64,000 nucleotides of DNA from Bacillota bacterium (GTDB taxonomy: Bacteria; Bacillota; Clostridia; Christensenellales; Aristaeellaceae), in NCBI GenBank assembly GCA_023395615.1, contig JAEWYP010000019.1, forward strand, positions 1 to 64,000, read 5' to 3'. The position numbers and the translations under genes were made by a program. The notes beneath the pieces are model-generated. The model saw only the letters and a list, made by a program, of their open reading frames with translations. It had not been told where the DNA came from and did not search any database. Positions 1 through 8,543 of this stretch are shown piece by piece; within the stretch, counting starts at the first letter, position 1; each line of letters starts with the position of its first letter.

Positions 1-24
1 GCGTCGGCGCAAGCGCGCCGACGC
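1..24 (+). other. Perfect GC-rich hairpin upstream of the permease gene
   Basis: A 10-bp perfect inverted repeat, GCGTCGGCGC and GCGCCGACGC, encloses the tetraloop AAGC. No T-run follows, so it does not look like a full intrinsic terminator. Sugar ABC operons often carry such a hairpin between the binding-protein gene and the permease genes, where it stabilises the upstream mRNA or attenuates readthrough. That role is inference, because the upstream gene is outside the window. Confidence 0.6.
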
Positions 25-55
25 CGCGGTTACTATGCCGAGGGAGTGAACCCCG

Positions 56-937
56 ATGAGAGAAAGCAGTCTGGTCAGGCGTGGCGGTTATTTTTTAGCT
101 TTTAATGGGTTAACCCTGTTCTCCTTCCTGTGCGTGCTGGTGATTCCGTTTATTTACGGATTTATCCTTACTTTTACCAACTGGAACGCGATTTCCGATG
201 CGTATGACTTTGTGGGTCTGCAAAACTATCTGACTGTGTTTTCGGATAAGGAATTTCTGCGCCAGTTCCTGATCACGCTGAAATATGTAGTGGTCTCGGC
301 GGTGCTGTGCAATATTTTCGCATTTACGATCGCCTATTTTCTCACCAGCGGTATGCGTGCGCAGAACTTTTTACGCGGCGGTTTCTTTGTGCCCAACCTG
401 ATCGGCGGCATCATCCTGGGCTATATCTGGAAGTTCATGTTTGCCAACGTCCTGACTCAGGTTGGTAAAACCTTTGGGATCGCGTGGCTGAAAACCTCGT
501 TTCTCACCAACCCCGACCGAGCGATCTGGGCGATGATTATCGTTACCGTTTGGCAATACGCGGGTTATTTAATGATGATCTATATCGCAGGCTTTGTGGG
601 AATTCCCAAAGATGTGCAGGAAGCGGCGGATATCGACGGTGCGTATGGTCTCCGTAAACTTTTCCGCGTTACGATTCCGCTGATGGTTCCTTCGTTTAAC
701 ATCTGCATTTTTATCACACTGTCGCGTACCTTTATGGCCTACGACCTCAACCTGTCGCTGACCAACGGCGCGCCATACGGATCTACCCAGCTTGCGGCCA
801 TGCATGTGTACCAGAAAGCGTTTATGTCCAAGCAATTCGGGGTTGGGCAGGCGGAGGCCATCGTGCTGTTTGTGGTGGTAGCGCTGATCTCCGTAACACA
901 GGTGATGCTGAATAAAAAGCGGGAGGTGGAGGTATGA
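56..937 (+). CDS. Sugar ABC transporter permease (MalF/UgpA type)
   Basis: This 293-residue integral membrane protein belongs to the binding-protein-dependent transport permease family and would form half of the membrane channel of a carbohydrate ABC importer. It has a hydrophobic segment at about residues 12-40 and further segments across its length. The cytoplasmic EAA loop, which contacts the ATPase, is visible near residues 185-205 (QEAADIDGAYGLRKLFRVTIP). GGGAG lies 9 nt before the ATG. The stop overlaps the next permease start by 4 nt (ATGA), so the two are translationally coupled. No binding protein or ATPase gene is in the window; the binding protein is probably just upstream and the ATPase may be a shared MsmK-type protein encoded elsewhere. 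The substrate cannot be read from the permease, but the downstream GH13_18 enzyme suggests an alpha-glucoside. Confidence 0.9.
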   Translation: MRESSLVRRGGYFLAFNGLTLFSFLCVLVIPFIYGFILTFTNWNAISDAYDFVGLQNYLTVFSDKEFLRQFLITLKYVVVSAVLCNIFAFTIAYFLTSGMRAQNFLRGGFFVPNLIGGIILGYIWKFMFANVLTQVGKTFGIAWLKTSFLTNPDRAIWAMIIVTVWQYAGYLMMIYIAGFVGIPKDVQEAADIDGAYGLRKLFRVTIPLMVPSFNICIFITLSRTFMAYDLNLSLTNGAPYGSTQLAAMHVYQKAFMSKQFGVGQAEAIVLFVVVALISVTQVMLNKKREVEV

Positions 938-1761
938 CCGTCCATCTGCGTAAAAGATACTGGGGGCGCACTGTATTCGTTTTTGCGCTGCTCATTCTTT
1001 TTCTGGTTCCGTTTTATCTGGTGCTCAACAACTCTTTCCGTTCTACGGAATTGTTTGTCTCATCGCCGTTTCAGCTCACAGACAGCCTCGACCTGAAAAA
1101 CTACGTGGACGCCTTTACCAAAATGCGTTTCATGAACGGTCTGGAAAATTCGGCGATGATCACGCTTTGCAGTGTTGCGGTGATCCTGATTACCGCCTCC
1201 ATGTCTGCGCACTATCTGGTTCGTAACCATAACCGCCTTTCCAGCGCGATCTTCGGCGTAATGGTCGCCTCGATGATCGTGCCCTTTCAGGCGGTCATGA
1301 TTCCGCTGGCGAAAATTTATGGCTCCATGAACCTTTACAACAACCCCTGGACACTGATATTCTTTTATATGGGATTTGGGCAGGCATTCGCAGTCTTTAT
1401 TTTTCACGGGTTCATCAAAGGCATACCGGTGGAGCTGGAGGAAGCGGCTCTGATTGACGGCTGCGGGAGACTTAAGAACTTTTTCAGAATCGTTTTGCCC
1501 AACCTGAAGCCGGTTATGGTGACGGTGCTGATACTGGATGTGCTGTGGATATGGAATGATTATCTCTTACCGAGCATGGTGCTGCTTTCGCCGGATCTGC
1601 GCACCCTGCCGCTTTCCACGTACAGCTTCTTTACCACCTACAGCGTGGATTACGCGCCGCTGATGGCCGGTCTGGTGCTTACGATTATCCCTGTGATTAC
1701 GCTCTACCTGCTTTGCCAGAAACAGATCATCGAAGGCGTTGTGCAGGGAGCCATTAAGTAA
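934..1761 (+). CDS. Sugar ABC transporter permease (MalG/UgpE type)
   Basis: This 275-residue protein is the second permease of the same importer. It has an N-terminal membrane segment at about residues 12-32, several more hydrophobic segments, and the EAA loop near residues 165-190 (ELEEAALIDGCGRLKNFFRIVLP). The MalG-type family typically has about 270-280 residues, so it looks full length. It overlaps the upstream permease by 4 nt and is followed after 13 nt by the SGNH esterase gene. The two permeases, esterase, kinase and phosphorylase run without a gap larger than 13 nt, so they should be one transcript ending at the terminator near 5.6 kb. The transported sugar is unknown. Confidence 0.9.
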   Translation: MTVHLRKRYWGRTVFVFALLILFLVPFYLVLNNSFRSTELFVSSPFQLTDSLDLKNYVDAFTKMRFMNGLENSAMITLCSVAVILITASMSAHYLVRNHNRLSSAIFGVMVASMIVPFQAVMIPLAKIYGSMNLYNNPWTLIFFYMGFGQAFAVFIFHGFIKGIPVELEEAALIDGCGRLKNFFRIVLPNLKPVMVTVLILDVLWIWNDYLLPSMVLLSPDLRTLPLSTYSFFTTYSVDYAPLMAGLVLTIIPVITLYLLCQKQIIEGVVQGAIK

Positions 1762-1774
1762 GAGGTGTAAACGG

Positions 1775-2905
1775 ATGGATTACCGTATCGAACCCGAGGA
1801 AAGCCGGATTCGTTTCTTTGGCCGCACACTTTATGATAAAAAGCGCGCAGCGATGTTTTTTAACTGGACGGCATCCGGCTTCGAGATGAAATTTCAGGGC
1901 CGAAAGGTCGAAATGGAAGCGGTCACGTTTGGCGACGGTTATCCTGGGGAAGGCGATAACCTGCCATGGCTTACGGTATTTTTAGATGAAGAAGCGGAGC
2001 CGAAGACACTGCTGAAACTGCAGGAGGGAACGCGCTGCTATACGCTGTTTGAAAGCGATACGACGCAAATCCATACGCTGCGTATTGTTAAACGATCCGA
2101 AAACTCTAAGGGGCGCTCGGGAATCAGCATGCTTTCGCTGGAGGGAGAACTTTTGCCCTGCATGCCTGCGAAGCCGCGCCTGAAATTGGAGCTGATCGGA
2201 GACTCCATTACCTGCGGATTTGGCAACGATATGGCTGCTGATGAAACGGTATTTGACACGGCCAAAGAAAACGGGCTAAAGGCATATGGCGCGATCGCGG
2301 CTAATTTGCTGGACGCGGATTATCAGTGCATCTGCATTTCCGGTATCCCGCTCTGCTGGGCCAGCGACCCTGCTTATCGGCTAATTCTGCCGGATTGCCC
2401 CGGCTTTGTGCCACCGGTGCGTTCCATGGAGGATTTTTACGCCTACGCCGATCGAAACCATGAAGAAGCCATGGGCAAGACCGAAGGGTTTACCCCGTGG
2501 TCGTTTGAACGGTTTCAACCCGACGCGATTGTTGTAAATTTGGGCACCAACGACGGGTTCAGGCTGCGTGTATCCGGATGCACATCGGAAGAAGAAGCGT
2601 ATTTTATCCAGCGGTATCAGGCCTTTTTGCATCAGCTGCGCCGCCTGAACAGAACAAAACCGGTAATCGCATGCACGCTGGGTTCCATGGATTACTACCT
2701 GTATGACGCGATTGAGAAAGCGGCGGCTGCGTACCGGAAGGAAACCGGCGACGAAAAAATCTTCTGCATGAAATTCGCGCCGATTGATCCGTGGAACGAG
2801 GGCTTCGGCGGGCTGGGACATCCCAATACAAAAACGCAGATCAGAATGGGCCATGAGCTGGCAACCGCGCTAAAACCATGGCTTATCGGGGAGGTAACTT
2901 TATGA
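1775..2905 (+). CDS. SGNH/GDSL hydrolase, CE2-like acyl esterase
   Basis: This 376-residue protein is probably a cytoplasmic carbohydrate esterase that removes acetyl or other acyl groups; no signal peptide is visible. The first 125 residues look like the beta-sandwich found in front of the SGNH domain in CE2-type enzymes. The catalytic serine is Ser144 in IGDSITCGFG (block I), NLGTND at 255-260 is block III, and His349 in GHPN fits the C-terminal catalytic histidine. I chose the ATG at 1775 because AGAGGTG precedes it by 7 nt; an in-frame start at 1739 would lie inside the permease gene. Its stop overlaps the next start (ATGA). Beside a sugar importer and a phosphorylase it may de-esterify the imported sugar, which is inference. 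Confidence 0.8.
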   Translation: MDYRIEPEESRIRFFGRTLYDKKRAAMFFNWTASGFEMKFQGRKVEMEAVTFGDGYPGEGDNLPWLTVFLDEEAEPKTLLKLQEGTRCYTLFESDTTQIHTLRIVKRSENSKGRSGISMLSLEGELLPCMPAKPRLKLELIGDSITCGFGNDMAADETVFDTAKENGLKAYGAIAANLLDADYQCICISGIPLCWASDPAYRLILPDCPGFVPPVRSMEDFYAYADRNHEEAMGKTEGFTPWSFERFQPDAIVVNLGTNDGFRLRVSGCTSEEEAYFIQRYQAFLHQLRRLNRTKPVIACTLGSMDYYLYDAIEKAAAAYRKETGDEKIFCMKFAPIDPWNEGFGGLGHPNTKTQIRMGHELATALKPWLIGEVTL

Positions 2906-3843
2906 TGAGCTGGATCCGCAATACAGAGAAAAACTGGGTTCCCCCGGAACTGCCGACGGAAATACCGCACGGCGATATGCCCGGGGATAGTATCCATATT
3001 GGAGAGAACCATCGGCAAAAGGCGAATGTGATTTTCCCGGAACTGCTTTCGATACTATCAGAGATGCAGGCGACGAATCCTCACGAGCGAACGGTCATTT
3101 CGGTTTGCGGCGGATCAGGCGTCGGCAAATCGGAAACCGCTTCGCTTCTTGCGTATTACTTTCGCTCGTCAGGGGTAGGCAGTTACACGCTCAGCGGCGA
3201 TAACTATCCCCGCCGGATTCCGCTGTATAACGACGCGGAACGGATGCGTATTTTTCGGCTGGGTGGCATGAAAGGGCTGGTCGCGGGTGGTATTTATACC
3301 CCGGAGCGCGGCGAAACCGTGCGTGCGTTGCAGGCAAAGGAACGGGATGCGGACCCGTCGCTTACAACGGAATACCCGTGGCTAAAAGTGTATCAGCGCG
3401 AGGGGCGTACCTCGCTGGCCGGATACCTCGGTTCACTCGCCGAACAGGATTTTGAGGAAGTGAACGCGATTATTTCGCAATTTAAAAACGGCGCACAGAC
3501 AATTGCCCTGAAACGAATGGGGCGTGAAGAAACAGCCCTGTGGTATGAGCCGGTTGATTTTTCCGACATCAGGGTGTTGCTGATCGAATGGACACATGGC
3601 AACAGCGACCACCTGCACGGAGTGGATATTCCAATATTGTTGAACAGCACGCCCAGCGAAACGCTGGCCTATCGCAAAGAACGCCACCGCGACGGCGGTA
3701 CGGACAGCCCTTTTACTACGATGGTTCTGCAACTGGAACAGAAGCAGCTGGAAATGCAGGCCTGTAAAGCCCGCCTGATCGTTGCGAAAACCGGCGAACT
3801 ATTGTCTTACCGCGAGTATCGCAGGTTGATGGCGGAGGAATAA
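2902..3843 (+). CDS. P-loop kinase-like protein of unknown substrate
   Basis: This 313-residue soluble protein has a clear Walker A motif (GGSGVGKSE) near residues 73-81. It is followed by a SGDNYPRRIP segment that resembles the nucleotide/acceptor region of adenylylsulfate-kinase and uridine-kinase-like P-loop enzymes, and automatic pipelines often label such proteins adenylylsulfate kinase. Nothing nearby concerns sulfate assimilation, so that function is doubtful. Its ATG overlaps the stop of the esterase gene, and 2 nt separate its stop from the phosphorylase ATG, so it is tightly coupled to sugar catabolism. A kinase acting on the sugar or on the aglycone released by the phosphorylase is plausible but unproven. 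A later ATG, three nucleotides downstream, is an alternative start. Confidence 0.65.
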   Translation: MMSWIRNTEKNWVPPELPTEIPHGDMPGDSIHIGENHRQKANVIFPELLSILSEMQATNPHERTVISVCGGSGVGKSETASLLAYYFRSSGVGSYTLSGDNYPRRIPLYNDAERMRIFRLGGMKGLVAGGIYTPERGETVRALQAKERDADPSLTTEYPWLKVYQREGRTSLAGYLGSLAEQDFEEVNAIISQFKNGAQTIALKRMGREETALWYEPVDFSDIRVLLIEWTHGNSDHLHGVDIPILLNSTPSETLAYRKERHRDGGTDSPFTTMVLQLEQKQLEMQACKARLIVAKTGELLSYREYRRLMAEE

Positions 3844-3845
3844 AC

Positions 3846-5561
3846 ATGAACACACCGGATAACGGAACGCTTTCCTGCGGGCCGATGCTGAACGCTTACC
3901 CGGACAGCATGGGTGGTACGCTTGGCTATATTGTTGGTGTATTGCAAAAGCCGGAACTGGCGCACGCATTTTCTTCAGCTTATATCCTGCCCAGCCTGTT
4001 TAACACGGATCTGGACCGCGGCTTTTCGGTGATCGATTATGGTTTGAACGAGCAGTATGCTTCCAGAGAAGACCTCAACGCGCTTAGCGCGCTTGGCATC
4101 GACTTGAAACTGGATTTTTTACTCAACCATGCGTCTGTGCTCTCCCCGCAGTTTCAGGATATTCTGCAAAAGGGCGACGCCTCGCCTTACCGGGATTTCT
4201 TTATCGACTGGAACCGTTTCTGGCAGGGTCATGGGGAAATGACCAATGGCGGGTATATCCAGCCGAATGAAGCGGAAATCCGCGATATGTTTTTCCGCAA
4301 GCCTGGTCTGCCTTTACTGATGGTACGCTTTCCCGACGGGCATAGCGTGCCTTATTGGAACACGTTCTATCAGGAAGTGCGTTACCCGCGCGTAGACGAG
4401 CAGGATTTGATGCGCGTTGCCAAACTGCAATATGCTTCCGCCCAAAAACTGGCCGCGGTTGTTAACAGGGCGCTGGACGCGGGAAAAACACCCGCAGGGA
4501 TAGACTTTGGCCCATGGGAGCACGCGCGTCCCGCTGTAATCGACCTACTGGAAAGCGGGCGTAAATATCTGGGGCAAATGGACCTGAACATTCGGTCTCC
4601 CAAGGTATGGGAATACTACGAGCAAACCCTTGCGATGCTTGCGGGCTATGGCGCGCGGATTGTACGGCTGGATGCTTTCGCCTATGCACCTAAAACACCC
4701 GGCAAACGCAACTTTCTTAACGAGCCGGATACTTGGGAACTGCTAGGCAGGGTGCGAGAAATCGCCGACCGGTACCACCTTACGCTATTGCCGGAGATCC
4801 ATTCCAGCTATGCCGAAAAAACATATGAACGGCTGACAGCAGAAGGCTACCCCTGCTATGATTTCTTCCTGCCGGGGCTGGTGATCGATGCGCTGGAACG
4901 CGCTGACGGGGATTTACTGGCGGGTTGGGCGCGCGAACAGAAGGAAAAGGGAATCCGTACCGTGACCATGCTTGGCTGTCACGACGGCATTCCGTTGCTG
5001 GACCTGAAAGGGCTTTTACCGGAAGAACAGATCGAAAAGTTGATTCAGGCTGTGGTCAGCCGCGGAGGACTGGTTAAGGACCTGCATGGGCAAAAGAATG
5101 TGTACTATCAGGTGAACGCGACGTACTTCAGCGCCCTGGGAGAAGACGAGCGGAAAATGTTGCTGGCGCGGGCGCTCCATCTGTTCATGCCGGGTAAACC
5201 GCAGGTATGGTATCTGGATTTGTTCGCGGGCCGCAACGATCTGGCCGCAGTACAGGGCGCAGGCGCGGCGGGACACAAGGAGATCAACCGTACGAACCTG
5301 TCCCGCGCACAGACAGAAGAAGCGTTACAACGACCCGTTGTACGCGACCAGCTCACTTTGCTTCGCTTCCGTAACACCTGCCCTGCATTCGGTTTTGATG
5401 CGCGGATGGAGATCACCCAACCAAAGAGCGATACGCTTTGCATTCGATGGACCCATCAGGGTTGCTCTGCCTTCCTGACGGCCAATCTGAGTACATTTGC
5501 CTTTACGGTGAGCAGCACAGACGTTGCTGGGATCGAAAACTGCGTGTATCAGCAAGTCTGA
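3846..5561 (+). CDS. GH13_18 glycoside phosphorylase (sucrose-phosphorylase-like)
   Basis: This 571-residue cytoplasmic (beta/alpha)8 enzyme should cleave an alpha-glucoside with phosphate to give alpha-glucose 1-phosphate. The start NAYPDSMGGTL, the ILPSLFNTDLDRGFSVIDY segment and NH (94-95) match the sucrose phosphorylase subfamily. The catalytic nucleophile is Asp276 (RLDAFAY), the acid/base is Glu317 (LLPEIHS) and the stabiliser is Asp380 (GCHDGIP). It is about 65 residues longer than Bifidobacterium sucrose phosphorylase, with the extra length before the nucleophile. The subfamily includes sucrose, sucrose-6-phosphate, glucosylglycerol and glucosylglycerate phosphorylases, so the true acceptor is open. 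It is the last gene of the importer operon and is followed by an intrinsic terminator. Confidence 0.85.
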   Translation: MNTPDNGTLSCGPMLNAYPDSMGGTLGYIVGVLQKPELAHAFSSAYILPSLFNTDLDRGFSVIDYGLNEQYASREDLNALSALGIDLKLDFLLNHASVLSPQFQDILQKGDASPYRDFFIDWNRFWQGHGEMTNGGYIQPNEAEIRDMFFRKPGLPLLMVRFPDGHSVPYWNTFYQEVRYPRVDEQDLMRVAKLQYASAQKLAAVVNRALDAGKTPAGIDFGPWEHARPAVIDLLESGRKYLGQMDLNIRSPKVWEYYEQTLAMLAGYGARIVRLDAFAYAPKTPGKRNFLNEPDTWELLGRVREIADRYHLTLLPEIHSSYAEKTYERLTAEGYPCYDFFLPGLVIDALERADGDLLAGWAREQKEKGIRTVTMLGCHDGIPLLDLKGLLPEEQIEKLIQAVVSRGGLVKDLHGQKNVYYQVNATYFSALGEDERKMLLARALHLFMPGKPQVWYLDLFAGRNDLAAVQGAGAAGHKEINRTNLSRAQTEEALQRPVVRDQLTLLRFRNTCPAFGFDARMEITQPKSDTLCIRWTHQGCSAFLTANLSTFAFTVSSTDVAGIENCVYQQV

Positions 5562-5586
5562 TTTAATGCATTGTTCGGAACAAGGT

Positions 5587-5616
5587 AAAAGTGCCGGATG
5601 GAACCACGGCATTTTT
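5587..5616 (+). terminator. Rho-independent terminator of the sugar operon
   Basis: The arms AAAAGTGCCG and CGGCATTTTT pair over 10 bp with one G-U, around a 10-nt loop, and the right arm ends in T5. It lies 25 nt after the phosphorylase stop and separates that operon from the serine hydrolase gene. Confidence 0.8.
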
Positions 5617-5657
5617 GCATTGCCGGGAAAACTGAGAACAGAAATGATGGATGTAAT

Positions 5658-6824
5658 ATGAACTTCGAACGACTTACGCGCTATCTGGATTCGTTACCGG
5701 TATGTCATGGTATCCCGGCGGTGGATTGCAAGATAACGCTTGGCTACGATACGGTGTATCGCCATGACGCGGGCTACTCCGACGCGGCAAAAACCAAACC
5801 GGTCGCACCGGATGATCTTTATTACCTTTATTCGGCTACCAAAGTAATTACGGTAACGGCGGCGATGCAGTTATGCGAGCAGGGAAAACTGAACCTGCAC
5901 GAAACGCTGGATACATATCTGCCGGAATACTCGGAAATGGTTTATGCCGATACTTTCCAGATGGGGCCATGGCCGGTTCGCTGGCCCACCCGTCAGGATC
6001 ATCTTTGCAGAGCGCAAAACCCGATTCGGATTCTCGATTTGTTTCGCATGACAGCCGGAATGTCCTACGACATCGAATCGGCGGAGATACAGGCTGCGCG
6101 GCGTGCCGGCAAGTGCGGAACGCGTACGATGGTAGGGGCTTTCGCGCGGATGCCGCTGCTGTGCGAGCCGGGCACACGCTGGATATACAGTCTTGCGCAC
6201 GATGTATTGGGTGGCGTTATCGAGTCGGTTTCCGGCGAAACGCTGGGCGATTACTTTCAAAACCACTTGTTTGAACCGCTGGGTATTTCGGATATGTATT
6301 TTACGCTGGATCAGCGCAGACAGGCGCGCCTGAGCGTACAGTATGAAGCCGAGCCAACGACGCATGCTATCCGACCTGTTCCGCCGACGAATCGTTACCG
6401 CCTTACGGAAACGTACGAAAGCGGCGGTGCGGGGCTGATCTGTACGGTAGACGCTTACAGCCGATTTGTTGAAGCGTTAAGCAACGACGGCGTCGGCGCG
6501 ACCGGAAAACGCATCCTTCAAAAAGAAACTATTAACGAAATGCGGAAAAATCAACTGGACGACCGAATGCAACAAGATTTTAACGCCTCCGGCAAATTGG
6601 GATACGGTTACGGATTGGGATTGCGCACGCTGATCGATCCAACCGTGTCGAAAAGTCCGGTGGGCGAGTTTGGCTGGGACGGGGCGGCAGGCGCGTATGC
6701 GCTGATGGACCCGAAGCACCGGATCGGCATCTTCTTTGCGGAACATGTACTGGGGTTGGAGGAAAATTATCATATAATTCACCCCACATTGCGCGACCTG
6801 GCATATGAAGCCATTCTGGGATAG
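5658..6824 (+). CDS. Serine hydrolase, class C beta-lactamase / esterase family
   Basis: This 388-residue protein has the penicillin-binding/class C beta-lactamase fold. The active-site SxxK motif is Ser59-Ala-Thr-Lys62 and Tyr177 of WIYSLAHD fits the YxN-position tyrosine, although the usual Asn is replaced. The C-terminal GWDGAAGAY segment stands at the HxG/KTG position. No signal peptide is seen, so it is more likely a cytoplasmic esterase or D-amino-acid peptidase-like enzyme than a true beta-lactamase. I chose the ATG at 5658 because the family homology starts there; an in-frame start at 5598 overlaps the preceding terminator. Only a weak ribosome binding site is visible. It is transcribed apart from the sugar operon, or by readthrough. 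Confidence 0.8.
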   Translation: MNFERLTRYLDSLPVCHGIPAVDCKITLGYDTVYRHDAGYSDAAKTKPVAPDDLYYLYSATKVITVTAAMQLCEQGKLNLHETLDTYLPEYSEMVYADTFQMGPWPVRWPTRQDHLCRAQNPIRILDLFRMTAGMSYDIESAEIQAARRAGKCGTRTMVGAFARMPLLCEPGTRWIYSLAHDVLGGVIESVSGETLGDYFQNHLFEPLGISDMYFTLDQRRQARLSVQYEAEPTTHAIRPVPPTNRYRLTETYESGGAGLICTVDAYSRFVEALSNDGVGATGKRILQKETINEMRKNQLDDRMQQDFNASGKLGYGYGLGLRTLIDPTVSKSPVGEFGWDGAAGAYALMDPKHRIGIFFAEHVLGLEENYHIIHPTLRDLAYEAILG

Positions 6825-6949
6825 TACATCATGCTTACTATTGCTGAAAGATAATTTTCGTATGCGGTTGAAGTGTGGCATTGTAAAGGCGGATGAGGTC
6901 CCGGATCGGATTGATATGTGTTCAATGGTTTGAAGAGTCTATGCAAAAG

Positions 6950-6982
6950 ACCGCCCGTCTCTTACCGAGACGAGCGGTTTTT
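6950..6982 (-). terminator. Terminator downstream of tRNA-Ser
   Basis: A 12-bp stem with one mismatch (ACCGCCCGTCTC with GAGACGAGCGGT on the plus strand, loop TTACC) is flanked by A-rich and T-rich tracts, so it can act in both directions. On the minus strand it lies 3 nt beyond the tRNA 3' end and is followed by CTTTT. Confidence 0.75.
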
Positions 6983-6985
6983 CTT

Positions 6986-7075
6986 TGGCGGAGAGTTAGG
7001 GATTTGAACCCTAGAACGGTTTCAGCCGTTACACGATTTCCAGTCGTGCGCCTTAGACCACTCAGCCAACTCTCC
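6986..7075 (-). tRNA. tRNA-Ser, anticodon GGA
   Basis: The minus strand folds as a class II tRNA with a long variable arm. The acceptor arms GGAGAGT and ACTCTCC pair over 7 bp, the discriminator is G and CCA is encoded at 6988-6986. The anticodon stem CACGA/TCGTG encloses CTGGAAA, giving anticodon GGA at plus-strand 7039-7041, which reads UCC and UCU serine codons. The T arm contains GGTTCAAATCC. It has its own consensus promoter and a terminator, so it is a single-gene transcript. Confidence 0.97.
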
Positions 7076-7100
7076 ACGCTTCCGGGGTCACAACGTGCAG

Positions 7101-7129
7101 ATTATACTCCTGTGGAGCACGCTTGTCAA
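7101..7129 (-). promoter_or_regulatory. Consensus sigma-A promoter of tRNA-Ser
   Basis: On the minus strand TTGACA (7129-7124) and TATAAT (7106-7101) are separated by exactly 17 bp. Both hexamers are perfect matches. Transcription would start about 20 nt before the mature tRNA 5' end at 7075. Confidence 0.9.
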
Positions 7130-7317
7130 TTCATTTTCGGTGTTTTTTCTCTTCTCTTTGGGTCGATATTCTGGGATGGCCCTTTAGTTCTTTACTGTCG
7201 GGTAATGATGAATTATTGTAAGTTTGGAAGAATAGAGCAGCTAACCGCGGTAAGACTGAGTATCAGATGGGGCGAAGAAGATACCAAAGTCATCAGGCCT
7301 ACCGAATGTGGGCGGAA

Positions 7318-7328
7318 TATGGTATAAT
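7318..7328 (+). promoter_or_regulatory. Extended -10 promoter for the yitT leader
   Basis: TATAAT at 7323-7328 is preceded by TGG, an extended -10 element; the -35 region is poor. It predicts a start near 7335 and a leader of roughly 265 nt before the YitT start codon. Confidence 0.55.
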
Positions 7329-7334
7329 ACCTAC

Positions 7335-7601
7335 GTATCAACACAACCAGGGCAAAGGCGGTACAGCATGATTTTCGCCCGACTGTGGTGCTTCATGGTT
7401 GCGAGAAAGCACCTATAAATCCGTATACGATGGATGATTCCATCGTATACGTTGGTTCGGACATTCTGCGAGAAAGGAATTCGCAGGATGGCACGGTAAG
7501 CGCGCTTCCGCAGCAATTGCCGGTTGCACGGGCAGTGATTCACCCGAACAATCTGTAATTGAATAAGTTGCCATAAATGGCAGGGAGACAGAAGAACAGA
7601 C
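7335..7601 (+). other. Long structured 5' leader upstream of yitT; rest of the 7076-7601 gap
   Basis: The gap between the tRNA and yitT is 526 nt and holds no convincing gene. Its second half folds into a series of hairpins: GGGC/GCCC (7350-7353 with 7377-7380); GGTGCTT/AAGCACC (7087 bases on, at 7387-7393 with 7407-7413); a perfect 13-bp stem at 7422-7434 with 7439-7451 and loop TGAT; and CTGCGA/TCGCAG (7466-7471 with 7481-7486). A self-complementary AAGCGCGCTT follows near 7498. The arrangement resembles a cis-regulatory RNA, but I cannot match it to a known riboswitch or T-box class. No T-rich terminator hairpin is obvious before the start codon. Confidence 0.45.
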
Positions 7602-8477
7602 ATGAACATCCGCAAGGGAATCCTCCGCAACGAACGTCTGGTGGCATATCTGCAGATCGTTGTGGGCTGTGTGCTTGCCGCAATGGCTTATCCTATGTTT
7701 TTAGTGCCCAATTCGATTGCGCCGGGCGGCCTGACCGGTATTGCAACCATTCTGAATTATCTGTTTGGCACTCCGGTAGGTACGATAAGCCTTCTGCTTA
7801 ATATACCGCTGTTCCTGATTGGTTATCGTTCGATGGGGCGTGTGTTTGCTTTTCGTTCGTTAGTAGCTACGATCCTTTTTTCGTTATTAATCGACTGGCT
7901 GCCCCTGCGCGCCGTAACAAATGACATGCTTCTGGGCTCCTTATTCGGCGGTGTTTTAATGGGACTCGGGCTTGGGCTGATCCTTCGCGGCGGCGCTACG
8001 ACCGGGGGAAGCGATATGGTGGCGCGGATGGTGCATGCCCGCTTCCAGCATATCACGGTGGGCGCATTTTTGTTTTTTATTGATTTCTGCGTGGTGCTCG
8101 CTGCAGGCTTCTTTATCCGCGTGGAGTATGCGCTGTACGCATTTATCAGCATATTTGCCGGTTCCCGTGTAATCGACATGGTTGTGCAGGGCTTTACGCG
8201 CCAAAAGGCGTGCTACGTGATCACTTCCCGCACGGAAACCGTGAAGGAACATCTGATGAACGGGCTGGGCCGGGGGTTGACAATTCTGGATGCGCACGGC
8301 GGATTCCGGGGAGAGGAAAGACCGGTGATCCTGTGTATTGTGGGCGCACAGGAGGTAACACGGCTAAAAAATATCGTCCGTACGGATGATGAGCGCGCTT
8401 TTGTGTTTATCACCGACGCATATGAGGTGCTTGGCGAGGGTTTCCGCGACCTGAAAGACGCTGAAAATAAACTGTAA
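7602..8477 (+). CDS. YitT family membrane protein (DUF161 + DUF2179)
   Basis: This 291-residue protein has five or so hydrophobic segments in the first 195 residues, then a soluble C-terminal domain of about 80 residues that fits DUF2179 (ACYVITSRTETVKEHLMNGL onwards, ending with FVFITDAYEVLGEGF). This is the standard YitT/UPF0750 architecture, widespread in Firmicutes, with no established transport substrate. The glycine-rich membrane motif MGLGLGLILRGGATTGGSD near residue 125-143 is typical of the family. The ATG at 7602 is preceded by GGGAG at a longer than usual distance of about 15 nt. The gene stands alone behind a long structured leader, so expression may be controlled in the RNA. Confidence 0.88.
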   Translation: MNIRKGILRNERLVAYLQIVVGCVLAAMAYPMFLVPNSIAPGGLTGIATILNYLFGTPVGTISLLLNIPLFLIGYRSMGRVFAFRSLVATILFSLLIDWLPLRAVTNDMLLGSLFGGVLMGLGLGLILRGGATTGGSDMVARMVHARFQHITVGAFLFFIDFCVVLAAGFFIRVEYALYAFISIFAGSRVIDMVVQGFTRQKACYVITSRTETVKEHLMNGLGRGLTILDAHGGFRGEERPVILCIVGAQEVTRLKNIVRTDDERAFVFITDAYEVLGEGFRDLKDAENKL

Positions 8478-8543
8478 TTTTCGCAGGGACAAAATGTCGT
8501 TTTCAACAGGGCAGGGCTGTCCGTACTTTTTTTGTGCGAGCGA

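Noticed and set aside
5658..6824. True antibiotic-resistance beta-lactamase
   Set aside because: No signal peptide, altered YxN motif and a family that is mainly esterases and peptidases.
6893..7327. 144-codon plus-strand reading frame across the tRNA-Ser
   Set aside because: It runs through the antisense of a tRNA and its terminator; no ribosome binding site.
7480..7515. Possible T-box-like sequence (AGGATGGCACGG) in the yitT leader
   Set aside because: The conserved T-box core and a terminator hairpin with T-run are not present, and YitT is not an aminoacyl-tRNA-related gene.
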